DNA from: Colius striatus
Taxonomy: Eukaryota; Chordata; Aves; Coliiformes; Coliidae
Reading direction: 5' to 3'
Assembly: GCF_028858725.1 (NCBI RefSeq)
Contig: NC_084790.1
Coordinates: 4,222,001 to 4,286,000, forward strand
Length of the DNA: 64,000 nt
Positions 36,627 to 50,983 of this stretch are shown one piece after another. The notes beneath the pieces are model-generated. The model searched no databases. It was not told the origin of the DNA and was given only the letters and a program-made list of their open reading frames with translations. Each line of letters opens with the position of its first letter. Position 1 is the stretch's first letter. Made by a program: the position numbers and the translations under genes.

Positions 36627-39600
36627 CTACCGCAGCAACACGTGGTAGCCCTCTGGGCCAGGTGCTGCCCAGAGATGTGGCTCAGACGGGGCCGTTGTCA
36701 CTTGCCCACGTCCCCTGGCCACTGTGTTACCTTTTCCAACAGCCACCACAAAGCATGTCTCATCCAGAATGTTCCTGATCATCTGTGGGACCGTGGGGTG
36801 AGGTGAGGGAGCCCAGGCTGTGGCTGCTCATCCCATCCCAGAGCCTGGACCCCTGTCCCACTGCAGTGAGGGGCACCCAGGGGGGCTGACCCCAGAGGGC
36901 TGGGATGGTTGCAGGGTCTGGCACCACCCAGGTGTCTCCCTTGGTCCTTACTGTGTCGCTGACGAGGATGTGGATGCCGGAGGGTCCCTGCCGGGACAAC
37001 CGCAGGATCTGGCCCACGGGCAACCCCAGCAGCTCGGCCAGCTTCCCAGCCAGCTCGGCCACCGTCAGCTCCTCCAGGTGCAGCTCCTGGTACAGCCCTG
37101 GAACACGATGGGGATGGGGTGATGAGCACAGACCCTCCACCTCCACCTGCCCTTCACCCACCCACCCACCTGAACACCCGTCCTCTGTGCCCTCGGCCGC
37201 GCTGTCGGGCTCCCGCGACACGTAGAGGGTCAGTCGGGGCTGTGGGCACCTGTGGAGGCAGAGAGAGGGGGTGAGGGGGGGCCACAGGACCCAGACAGGC
37301 TCCCGGGGGTCCCTGGAAAGACATCAGAGCCCACCTGCCCGTCAGCGTGTGGCAGAGGCGGATGCCGTCAGGGGCTCCACAGATCTGGATCAGGTCCCTG
37401 CGGGAGAGCTTCAGCAGATCAGCGCCTGCGGACAGTGGGGTGGGGAAGTGGTCAAGGGGGGTGGCAGCCACAGGGGCTGCCTCTGCCCCACACCCCAAAC
37501 CCAGCACTGCTCACAGCCTCACCTGTGAAGTTGGCAAAGGTGCGGGAGTAGGCAGAGAAGCGTCGCTTGTGCAGCCACTGCTGCGTCTCCAGGGGGGACG
37601 CACAGGGGCTCAGCGCCTGCAGCAGCAGGAGCAGGGCCTCAGCTGGGGCTTGATCTGAGGGGGCATGTTCTCAGCCCAGACAGCCTCTCCTGGGGGGCCC
37701 TGGGGGGCTACAGGGGTGCTGGAGGCCGTGCTGATGGCACCCTCACCTCGCCAGGACTCTCCGTGGGGCTCTCGGCAGCACAGGCGGGCGACACGCAGCC
37801 CCTGTGGGGAGTGAGGATGGGGTTGGGTGAGAGACCCTGGCAGGGAGTGGGAGTCCAGGGGGGGCCCTCACTTACCTGTCAGGGCTCAGCAGCTTGAAGG
37901 AGTGAGGAGACGGCAGCCCCGGGGTGCCTGGGGGGGTGTGGGGAGCAGCCAGCGCATCCGGCCATGGGGCACACTGAGGATGGAGGGAGGGGGTCAGGGG
38001 GGTGCAAGGTCCTGGAGGCCACCCAGCCCACGGGGAGGGTGCTGGGGCCGGGTCCCACCTCCATCAGGACGGTGCTCTCGTAGGACGGCTGGAATTTCTC
38101 CCTCTCAGGCACCGGCTGCTTCTCCACCTTCTCCCGGTCCGTCTTCTGCTTCCTGTCGGCTCCCTTGGGCTGTGCCAGGGGCAGTGAGGGTGGCCCAGGG
38201 ACCGCTGCCACGGCAGCCAATGGGACCCCAGGCCCCCAGACACCCAGACCCCTGGGGTGCCCAGACCCCCATAGTCCCGCTCCCCACGCAGCCACCCCAG
38301 ATGCACCCAGGCCCTCGTGCTCGGAGCAGGCGATGCCAGGAATGGGAGGCACTGGTCACCCCAGGGTGGCTCAGACCCCCCCTCCTCAATACCTTGAACA
38401 CCTTGACGAGGCAGCTGGCAGAGTGGAGGTGCTCAGGGGGGTCTCCCTTGCCCCCTGCCCCGAAGGTGTCGATCTGAATGCGGAAGGGAACACCTTTCTC
38501 CCCTCCGTTCTTCCGCAGCGTGAACTCGGTGCTGATGCAGTGAACCTGGCCAGAGATGGGGCTGATGAAGCCCCCCTGCACCCCCTCAGCCCCCCTTCAG
38601 CCTCCCCAGCCCCTCTCTGGGCCTGGCCCCCACCTGCACAAAGACAGACGTCCGCCTCCACGGGTCCCAGAGGAACTCCACCGTGTTGAGCAGCGTGGGG
38701 TGGATTTGGGGATCGACGACGCCGACGGAGAGTGGGATGTCTGCGCGTGGTGGGCGGGGGTGGAGAGTGAGCACAGCCCCCGCAGACCCCCACCCCGGCC
38801 CCCTGCCCTCCGCCGGCACTGACCGATGTCGAGGATGCGATCGCCCGGGCGGCTCCACCGCCACCCCTCCAGCTGCTGCTGCTCCGAGTACTGCAGCCGC
38901 CTGTCGTGGAAGACCACCCGCACCAGGCTCTGGCGCGCAGGATCAGGCCCGGGCCACCAGCCACGGACCCGCGGAGACATGGGGCTGCACTGGGGCTAGA
39001 CCAGTGCTGAGCTGGTCTGCACTGGGGCTGGGCTGGGACAGGACTGGGGCTGCGCTGGGACTGGACTGGGACAGGACTGGGGCTGGGCTGCGGTTGAGAC
39101 AGGGTTGGACTGGGGGTGAAGTGGGGCTGAACTGGGACTGAACCGGGATTAAAATGGCATTGAGCCGGGGCTGGACTGGGATTTCAGGTCCGAGCTGCTC
39201 CCCACGGCTTCGCCCCAGGATTTTGGGGGTCCTCAGTCCCCTCACCTTGAGCATCCTCCGTCCTTCCGCGCCGGGCTCCGCCCGGGGGTTTCCCATCATC
39301 CGGATCTCATACGACTGCCCTGCGCAGGGTGGGGAGAGAGGGGGGAATAGGGGGGCAAAAGTGGGTGCTGAGCACCCCGGCAGTGGCGAGTCTCACCTCC
39401 TCAGCCAGGTGCCCACCGTCCCCCCAGCTCACCCTGGTTGAGGTAGGTGAGAGTCTCCTCGTGGTAGCGGACGGCGGGAGATGTGGGGGCACAGAGGATG
39501 TACTGGAACGGGGGGCAGGGGGGCTGCGAGGTGGAGATGCCGTTGGGTTCCTCCTGCTTCATGAAGGGCAGCCCGACGGGGGGGTCCCTGTGGGAAACAA

Positions 39601-39777
39601 CGCCGTCCCGCAGGGGAGACACTCAGCCGTGCCTCAGTTTCCCGAAGTGGCAGGGATGATTTAGGGTTGGGGGCAGGGGGAAGGAGCTGTTTACCTGAGC
39701 ACCCCAGAGCTGGAGATGGGGTACATCTCCCCAGGACTGGACCAGTAGTGGTCAGGTTGGCCGTGCCAGAAGAGCAT
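36627..39777 (-). CDS. CP2/LBP-family transcription factor (fourth paralog beside TFCP2, TFCP2L1, UBP1); complete, 15 exons, 480 aa
   Basis: A sequence-specific transcription factor of the Grainyhead/CP2 superfamily, expected to be nuclear and oligomeric. Exons on the minus strand: 39695-39777, 39433-39587, 39246-39319, 38824-38929, 38634-38740, 38393-38545, 38059-38169, 37876-37973, 37747-37801, 37523-37616, 37335-37425, 37170-37249, 36952-37097, 36731-36782, 36627-36664. The sum is 1443 bases, 480 aa plus stop (human TFCP2L1 is 479 aa as I recall). The start [11 protein letters not shown] matches the TFCP2L1-type N-terminus, and MKQEEP keeps the K-x-E of the sumoylation site known in TFCP2L1. 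The CP2 DNA-binding domain covers about residues 45-250 ([67 protein letters not shown]). The SAM-like domain is at about 315-375 ([31 protein letters not shown]). The C-terminal oligomerisation region ends EGYHVLLR (family GYHIILK). All junctions are GT-AG and in phase. The exon 10 acceptor (37617) is the least certain. No break is seen. Only the paralog name is open. Confidence 0.93.
38960..39180. repeat. Degenerate short tandem repeat (ctgggact-type) in an intron of the CP2-family gene
   Basis: Repeats of about 10-12 bases around ggactgggctggga fill most of the intron between exons 3 and 4. The copies are imperfect. It is G-rich on the plus strand and so C-rich in the transcript. Confidence 0.6.
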
Positions 39778-40894
39778 GTTGGGGGGTATCCGGGGCGGGG
39801 GGGAACGACACACGAGGTGACAGCAGAGACGGGTTGGTGTGTGTGTCCCCCTCCCCTTTTATAAACACGGGGAGGGGCGGGGAGAACGGCGTTGGGTCCA
39901 GCTCGGGGAGGGAGTTGACAGTAAATAGTAGGAAGGGTGATGTGTGTGTCCCCGTGTTTGTTGTTAATACAAAGAGGGGGGTGGGGGGAACATGAGGGGA
40001 GGGGAACGGACACACGGGGCTGTTCACGGGGTCTCTCCGGCCACCGAGGTGGGCAAAAGCCACGGTCCATCCCATGAGCAGCCCCACGCGTGTGTGTCCC
40101 CCGCCAATCCCCTCGTCCCAGCCCAGCCAAGGACATCTATCCTGCCCCCCCCCGCCTTGTCCCCCCCAATAAAAACGCGTTCCAGTGCTCCTTGTCCAGG
40201 GCTAGAAGCCAAGCTCGCCCTGTGCCAGCCCCGCGGCTCTCGCTGCATTTTAACTCCGTCTCGTTTCACACGGGTTTGGCTCCTTTTGGGGAGGAAAAGG
40301 ACGATTTGCTCCCGGAGGACTCTGAGAAACCTCCCCCGGGTGTCACTGAGGAAGGGGGGGGGTTACAGGGTATTAGTGTGGGGAGAGGGGGGGACATACG
40401 GGTGCTGCCCTCGGGAGGGGGGAGGGGAATGTCAAAGCGGGGTTGTCCGTGGGTGCTGCATCCCCTCTGGGGCAAAATGAGGGGGGGAGTTTATGTGTGC
40501 TGCCCCCTCCCGAGGAGGGATTGAGAGAGGCGTGAGCGCTGACCCCCCCTCCCCAGGGATATCGAGGGGGTGGCGGAACGGGTGATGCCCCATAAGTGTT
40601 AATGGAGTGGGGGGGTCCCTGGGTGCTGCCCCCGCCAAAAGCTGTCGGCGTGGGGGTTTCCCCCACTGCCCCCCCATATGTGATGCCTGGCGATGGGGGG
40701 GGACAAGCCCCTCCCCATGGTGGCCGACAACCAATGAGCAGCCAAAGATTAACATATTTCTCCATCCCCCCCCCCCCCCCCGATGGGAAGGTGCCGGCAG
40801 CAGCTTCAGCGCAGCGTTGTCGTGACCGGGTCGCGGCGCTGTCGCGACAGCGGGGAGGGGGGGTGGGGGGGAGGAAGGGGGGCGTGGTGGGCTC
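39778..40894. promoter_or_regulatory. Head-to-head intergenic region between the CP2-family gene and STAC2
   Basis: About 1.1 kb separates two divergent start codons. It is very GC-rich with poly-G/C runs. It contains the minus-strand TATA box (39856-39863), GT-rich blocks (39836-39848, 39940-39950, 40090-40100) that look like copies of one degenerate motif, and an AATAAAA stretch at about 40169. Long antisense open frames cross it but are unsupported. It should carry both promoters; I cannot place the STAC2 start of transcription. Confidence 0.5.
39856..39863 (-). promoter_or_regulatory. TATA box of the CP2-family gene
   Basis: Read on the minus strand this is TATAAAAG, a canonical TATA box, 79 bases upstream of the start codon at 39775-39777. 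It would place transcription start near 39830 and give a 5'UTR of about 50 bases. It sits in a GC-rich surround, so the AT-rich octamer stands out. Function is inferred from sequence and position. Confidence 0.55.
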
Positions 40895-43800
40895 ATGACG
40901 GAGCCTCCAGAGGAAAAGGAGTCGGCGGGGACCCCCGAACCCCCCCCCGCCGGCCCCGGAGCCGGGCATGGCAGCAAGGTACGGCCGGGGGGATGCGGGC
41001 GTGCAACGGGAGGGGGGATGTGAGTGTGCAAGGGGGGGATCAGTGTGCACCCTATCCCCAGCTTTGGAGTGTCGCTGGGGAGGAGGGTTCAGCCTCGAAG
41101 CTACCCCAGCCCCCCCCGCCGGCATCACTGCCCCGGATTCCCGGTCAGGCTGGGGTGGTGCAGCGGGGGAGGGGGCACTTGGGGGGGTCCCTGCTACCCC
41201 AGGGAGGTCTCTGCAACCCCCGGGCGAGGTTCCCCTGGCCCCTCCAGGGGTCCCTGTCATCTCGGAGGGGTCCCGTGGCCCCTCCTGGGGTCGCTGCCAC
41301 CCCGAGGGGAGGGGTTCTGCCATCCCGGGGGGGGGGATCCCTCCGGCAGATGCTGCGGCTGAAGCGGTCCTTGTCCCTCCGGACGCTGCTGCGGAGCAAG
41401 AGCGTGGAGAACCTCTTCCCGCGGGCGGGAGGGGGTGTGCAGGGCCCCGTCCCCCCCCCCGTCCCCCCCGCGGACACACGGCTTCCAGCAGTACGTCTTC
41501 AAGAAGCATTGTCCCTGCGAGCTGTGCCGGCAGCTCATCGCAGGTGGGGGCTGCGGAGGGGTTCCCGGGGGTAAAGAGGGAAGTGGAGGGGCTACCCCCG
41601 ACCGTGACCATGACCCCCCCCCCCGCCTCGCTGCCCGCAGGCAACTCGCGGCAGGGCTTGCGGTGCAAGACGTGCAAGGCGGGAGTGCATCTCTGGTGCT
41701 CCGAGGGCATCTCGCACCAGCAGTGCCCCGGCAAGACGGTACGTGCTGGGTGGGAGTACGGGATGGGGGGGAACGACAAGACACACAGAACCCTGCCAGC
41801 CCGCCCCCGACCCCCCCCGGCACAGCCCTGACCCCCCCGGGGGGGTGCAGGCATGGGGTGTGAGCGTGGAGATGTCAGTGCGTGTGCAAGGACCGACCCC
41901 CGCACACAGGGACCCCCGGCCTCAGGACCTCTGCGGCACCCCAGCTCTGCCCCCTCCCGGGGCTTGTTCCTAAAGCTCCCTGTTTTTGTTTTTCCCCCAG
42001 GCCACTGTTTTCCGCCGCAATTTCAGCTCCCCCCTCTTGCTGCCAGAGCAGGGGGGCTCCGCGCAGAACGAGCCCCCCCCGGGTGAGCCCTTCCCAGCCC
42101 TGGCTGCACCGCGGAGCCGGGGTTGCACCCGCCGTGGGGTGCAGACTGGGCTGGAGGGGCCCTGACACCCCGCTGTGTCCCCCCCACAGACCCTGACACG
42201 AGTGTGGACCCGGTGTACGAGGCGCTGCGGTTTGGCACCTCCCTGGCACACGGCACCAGCCCCACAAAGCTGCCCCCCGACATCCAGGTACCCCCCCAGG
42301 ACTGGAGAGGCGTGGGGGGGCACCATGGTGGGGATCCCGCTTTCCCCCCCCCACGGCCCTTCCTCTGCTCCAGGGTGAGACAGCAGCAGCTGAAGAGGAG
42401 AGTGGGGACACCCCGAGCAGTGTGGGGAGCCTGAGTGACAGTGGTAAGGGGGTGGCTTGGGGTGGGGGCACGAGGTGGGGAGGGGGGGGTCAGGCCTGAC
42501 TCCATCTGTCTGTCCCAGCAGCTCTCACCCCAGTGGAGAGGGACAGTGTGGAGGAGAGCCCCGGGCAGCAGGTGAAGGTCCAGGGGGCCAAGATGGGGAT
42601 GAGGGGTGGGGATTGGGGTTTTGGGGTACTGCACCGGGGCTGTGGGGAAGAGGGATGGGGCACTGATATGGGGCTGTGCAGTCCGGCTGGGACTGGAGGG
42701 TAGGGCTGGGGGCTGTGGGACACTGCAGGGGGCCACAGGGCAGGGCTGGAGGCTGGGGGGCAGAGCTGGGGGCACAGTGGTGGGGCTGGTGGCGTGCGGT
42801 GGTAGAGCTGGGGCTGTGAGGCATGGCTGGGAGCCGTGGGGTAGGGCTAGGGACTGTGGGGGAAGATTGGGGGCCATTGGGGCAGGACTGGGGGCTGTGG
42901 GGCACGGCTGGGGGCTGTGGGGCATGGCTGGGGGCTGTAGGGTAGGGCTGGGTGGTGGGGGGCATGGCTGGGGGCTGTGGGGCACAGCTGTGGGTAGTGG
43001 GGCAGAGCTGGGAGCTGTGGGGCACGGCTGGGGGCTGGGAAAGAGGGCTGGGGGCTGTGGGTCAGGGCTGGGGGCTGGGGGGCAGGGCTGGGGGCTGTAG
43101 GATACAGCTGGGGGCTGTGGGGCAGGGTTGGGGGCTATGGGTCAGGGCTGGGGGCTGTGGGGCAGGGCTGGGGGCTGTGGGGCACGGCTGGGGGCTGTGG
43201 GGCAGGGCTGGGAGCTGTGGGTCAGGGCTGGGAGCTGTGGGGCAGGGCTGGGAGCTGTAGGGTATGGCTGGGGGCTGTGGGGCAGGGCTGGGGGCTGTGG
43301 GTCAGGGCTGGGAGCTGTGGGGCAGGGCTGGGGGCTGTAGGGTACGGCTGGGAGCTGTGGGGCAGGGCTGGGGGCTGTGGGGCAGGGCTGGGGGCTGTAG
43401 GGTACGGCTGGGGGCTGTGGGGCAGGGCTGGGGGCTGTGGGGCAGGGCTGGGAGCTGTAGGGTATGGCTGGGGGCTGTGGGGCAGGGCTGGGGGCTGTGG
43501 GTCAGGGCTGGGAGCTGTGGGGCAGGGCTGGGGGCTGTAGGGTACGGCTGGGAGCTGTGGGGCAGGGCTGGGGGCTGTGGGGCAGGGCTGGGGGCTGTAG
43601 GGTACGGCTGGGGGCTGTGGGGCAGGGCTGGGGGCTGTGGGGCAGGGCTGGGAGCTGTGAGGCAGGGCTGGGAGCTGTAGGGTACGGCTGGGGGCTGTGG
43701 GGCAGGGCTGGGGGCTGTGGGGCACGGCTGGGGGCTGTGGGGCAGGGCTGGGAGCTGTAGGGTATGGCTGGGGGCTGTGGGGCAGGGCTGGGGGCTGTGG

Positions 43801-45124
43801 GGCAGGGCTGGGAGCTGTGGGGCAGGGCTGGGGGCTGTAGGGTACGGCTGGGAGCTGTGGGGCAGGGCTGGGGGCTGTGGGGCAGGGCTGGGGGCTGTAG
43901 GGTACGGCTGGGGGCTGTGGGGCAGGGCTGGGGGCTGTGGGGCAGGGCTGGGAGCTGTGAGGCAGGGCTGGGAGCTGTAGGGTACGGCTGGGGGCTGTGG
44001 GGCAGGGCTGGGGGCTGTGGGGCACGGCTGGGGGCTGTGGGGCAGGGCTGGGAGCTGTAGGGTATGGCTGGGGGCTGTGGGGCAGGGCTGGGGGCTGTGG
44101 GGCAGGGCTGGGAGCTGTGGGGCAGGGCTGGGGGCTGTAGGGTACGGCTGGGAGCTGTGGGGCAGGGCTGGGGGCTGTGGGGCAGGGCTGGGGGCTGTAG
44201 GGTACGGCTGGGGGCTGTGGGGCAGGGCTGGGAGCTGTGAGGCAGGGCTGGGAGCTGTAGGGTACGGCTGGGGGCTGTGGGGCAGGGCTGGGGGCTGTAG
44301 GGTACGGCTGGGGGCTGTGGGGCAGGGCTGGGAGCTGTGGGGCACGGCTGGGGGCTGTGGGGCATGGCTGGGAGCTGTGGGGCAGGGCTGGGGGCTGTGG
44401 GGCACGGCTGGGGGCTGTGGGGCACGGCTGGGGCTGTGTTCACAGGCTGCCCGCGGGCCGGCACGGCGGGACGGGGCACCCATGTTCTCTTACGTGGCTC
44501 TCTACAAGTTCGTGCCGCAGGAGCAGCAAGACCTGGCGCTGCAGTGAGTGGGGCGGGGGCTCAGCGGGGTTGTGGGGCACCGGACCCACGGGGGCAGCGG
44601 AGGAGGGGAGGCAGCGACGCGTCCCCCCGGCTGCCCCACGCCTCCCCCCGCCAGGCCCGGCGACAGGGTGACGCTGGTGGATGACTCCGACGAGGACTGG
44701 TGGAAGGTCGGGGGGCTCTGCGGGGAGGGCGCCCGGGGGCCGGTGACGGCGCAGCAGCGGCTCGCTGGAGCCGGGGGCAGGGTCTCAGCCGCGCCCCCCC
44801 GGCCGCGCTGCAGGGGAAGGTGGGCGACCGCCTGGGCTTCTTCCCGGCCAACTTCGTGCAGCGGGTCCGGCCCGGCGAGAGCGTGTGGAGGAGCTGCCGC
44901 GCCGTGCCGGGCGACAGGGAGCGGGGCCGGATCGGCCTCCGCCTGAACCAGGTACCGGGCGCACGACGGGTCCCGGCGCGTCCCGCCCCGAGCTGGGGCC
45001 GCGCCCCGCCGACCCTCCGTCCGTCCAGATCTGCGTGGGCGTGGGCAGCTCCCGGGGCCTCGTCCGGGTGACCAGCGGGAGGAAGCGGGGGCTGGTCCCC
45101 GCCGAGGCACTGACCGAGATCTGA
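40895..45124 (+). CDS. STAC2: STAC2, C1 and SH3 domain adaptor of L-type calcium channels; 11 coding exons
   Basis: A cytosolic adaptor whose family binds the II-III loop of CaV1 channels through SH3 domains, promotes surface expression and slows inactivation. Exons: 40895-40978, 41350-41543, 41641-41738, 42001-42082, 42190-42287, 42374-42443, 42519-42571, 44446-44543, 44655-44706, 44814-44951, 45029-45124. Recognisable parts: [18 protein letters not shown] near the N-terminus; a C1 zinc finger with its Cys/His ligands ([29 protein letters not shown]); the conserved [14 protein letters not shown]; the first SH3 ([40 protein letters not shown]); and the end [11 protein letters not shown], diagnostic for STAC2. 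The product is about 353 aa against 411 in human. Exon 2 (41350-41543) reads out of frame across a poly-C tract (41451-41469) by one base, which is more likely an assembly length error than a real break because everything downstream is conserved. Intron 7 holds a large minisatellite. Confidence 0.95.
41150..41335. repeat. Degenerate 25-30 bp tandem repeat in STAC2 intron 1
   Basis: About six imperfect copies of a unit built on ggggtccctgccaccccgag run almost up to the acceptor of exon 2 at 41349. Copies differ at many positions. Confidence 0.55.
42605..44440. repeat. 20-bp G-rich minisatellite with higher-order structure in STAC2 intron 7
   Basis: The unit is about ggggctgtggggcagggctg, 20 bases, present roughly 75 or more times. 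It is degenerate from 42605 to about 43100 and highly regular after that. Variants (tagggtacggctgg, gggtcagggctgg, gaggcagggctgg) recur in fixed order, giving blocks of about 300 bases; for example the block at 43464-43760 is repeated almost exactly at 43764-44060. Because 20 is not a multiple of 3 and the unit lacks stops, long open frames appear on both strands. They are not genes. The transcript strand is G-rich, with four or more GGG runs per two units. Confidence 0.95.
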
Positions 45125-45422
45125 GCGGCAGCTCCGCGCGTCCCCCCCGGCATCTCCAGCTCAGGGAGCCCCGGACGGGTGGTACTTGGGTTACTTGCCC
45201 CCCTCCCCCGGCCCGAGCTGTCACGGGGCGGGAGGGGGGTGCCCAGGGATGGGATGGCTGCTCCCACCCCTCCGGGGCGGGTGGCACACGGTGGTGTGCG
45301 TACAGAGCCCTGTGTGTCCACAGCAGAGCCCGCGGCACACCCGGAGCTGTACCCGGCCATCCTCGTGTGCCCACACAAGCAATAACCCCCATGCCCTGCC
45401 CACGACACCCCCCAGCTCCACC

Positions 45423-45428
45423 ATTAAA
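45423..45428 (+). terminator. STAC2: ATTAAA polyadenylation signal of STAC2
   Basis: The first good hexamer after the STAC2 stop, about 300 bases downstream, followed by a GT-rich stretch. It implies a short 3'UTR. Confidence 0.6.
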
Positions 45429-45439
45429 TACCACCACGG

Positions 45440-46520
45440 TGCCACCGGGTCGTTTCTCTGCTGTTTCACTGCGCGGGGGCACACGAGGTTTGTCTCAGCC
45501 ATGTCCCCGTGGGGTGGCACATGTCCCTTGCCCTGGGCACCGTGAGGCACCGGCAGTGTGGCCGAGAGCAGAAGGGGGAAGACACGTCTCTGGTGTGAGC
45601 TCTGCAGCCTCCAGCCCTCCCCTCCTTCCCAAGTGCTGCTGCTGCTCCTGGCAAAGCTTTCTTGGGGAGCAGGGGGCTGTGGGATCGGAGCCCCTCAAAA
45701 GCTTCCCCTGAGTCCTGGGGGGCTTAGTGCTGTCTCCCTGCTCCGTGGCCCCCAGCACCCCAAGGACCATCAGGGCTGGGCCGGCTCCTGAGGGTGCTGG
45801 CCCCACCAGCTGTGAGCAGAAGCCCCTCTCAAGGGCCATAAGCACCCTGGGGCTGCATCAGCTGCCCCCCTGTCAGCTCTACCCCTGGCTGAATTGTTTC
45901 AGGTGCCCCCCAGAGCTGGAGGTTTTGGCTACCGAAGAGAGGGCAAGGGCCCTGTGCCCTCCTCCAGCCTGGCTCAGCCACTGGCCACCGCCCTGGTGGG
46001 CTGGGGGTGCAACCAGGCTCATTCCTGGGGAGGGTGGGATGGAGCCCTGGGGGCTTGGTGGCCCCCTGCAAGCCCTCCTGTGCCTCCTGGCCAAGATGCT
46101 GCTGAGAGGGGACCTGCCCCAGCTCAAGCCTTGCTGGAGGAGCTGCTGCAGCCTTCCTCTGGGAAAAGGTTCCAGGGAGATGACAAGATGTGCCCCAGAC
46201 CCCCTTTGCCCCCCACCCTTCATTCCAAAACCCTGCAGGGCAGCCCTCTCCTCAGGGAGGTGGTGAAGGCAGTCACAGCAGAGGGGCAGCTGACACAGGA
46301 TACGTGCTGTGCCCTTGGCAGCAGCCCTGGGGCTGCCCAGGGCAGGACAAATCTGGTGCTGGCAGCACCAAGGAGGGCTAGACGTTGCCCACAGCCCACA
46401 TGCCCAGCTTGTCTGCTTCCCAAGACCTAGCACTGAGGCTGGGAGTGGTGAAGTTCTTCCCTCAGCCCTTCCACCCCCTCACAGAACCCTGCAGAGAGCA
46501 GGCACATGCCAGGAGTCCCA
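45440..46520. other. Intergenic region between convergent STAC2 and RPL19
   Basis: GC-rich and CpG-poor sequence. Overlapping open frames on both strands (45727-46433) show no domain and no splice logic. It lacks a clear repeat signature apart from CCCAGC/GGGCTG-rich text resembling eroded CR1. The end of RPL19 transcription should fall near 46520, where the minus strand carries only a weak AAATAAG-type signal. Confidence 0.5.
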
Positions 46521-46573
46521 GACTTATTTTACTGAGCGACCACGGATGGAAAACAGGATGTACAGAAGACAGT

Positions 46574-50660
<4,087 letters not shown>

Positions 50661-50744
50661 AACTGCCTTCCATAGCGAGAAATGGGCTCCCCCTGTCCCC
50701 ACTGCGGGTGTGCAGCCGTTCCTCAGTCACCGCAGGAAAAGTCC

Positions 50745-50945
50745 TTCTCTTTGGGCAGAGCTGTGTCCCTGAGACGGGTGTCAGCCCCTGTGCCAGGCTG
50801 CACGGGGAGCTGGGGCTGTGCCCAGCCCTGGAGGGATCCCAAAGCCGTGAGGCTGAGGTGCTGAGGGCCGTGGGTCAGTGCTGGGCTGGGCAGGGCTGGG
50901 ACTCCATGAGCTTAAAGAGCTTTTCCAACTGAAATAATTACCCTT
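50745..50945 (+). mobile_element. CR1 LINE 3' fragment, sense
   Basis: A 200-base 3' piece (ggtgtcagcccctgtgccag, then gctgaggtgctgagggccgt) ending in a diverged tail. It lies about 40 bases from an oppositely oriented CR1 at 50984. Confidence 0.85.
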
Positions 50946-50983
50946 TGTTCAGAGAGTGTGAACATCTGGGGTCAGCGCAGGAG

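Noticed and set aside
40373-41905. 510-codon antisense open frame across the STAC2 5' end
   Set aside because: Proline/glycine-rich, no domain, directly complementary to STAC2 exons and GC-rich introns. Explained by base composition.
43222-44483. Long open frames on both strands (up to 393 codons, Pro/Ser/Gln/Cys-rich or Gly/Trp-rich)
   Set aside because: They are created by the stop-free 20-bp minisatellite in STAC2 intron 7. The same text is open in all frames because 20 is not a multiple of 3, and no start or splice context supports a protein.
45727-46433. Overlapping 180-codon open frames on both strands between STAC2 and RPL19
   Set aside because: No domain, no conserved motif, opposite-strand overlap. 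Typical of CpG-poor, GC-rich intergenic DNA.
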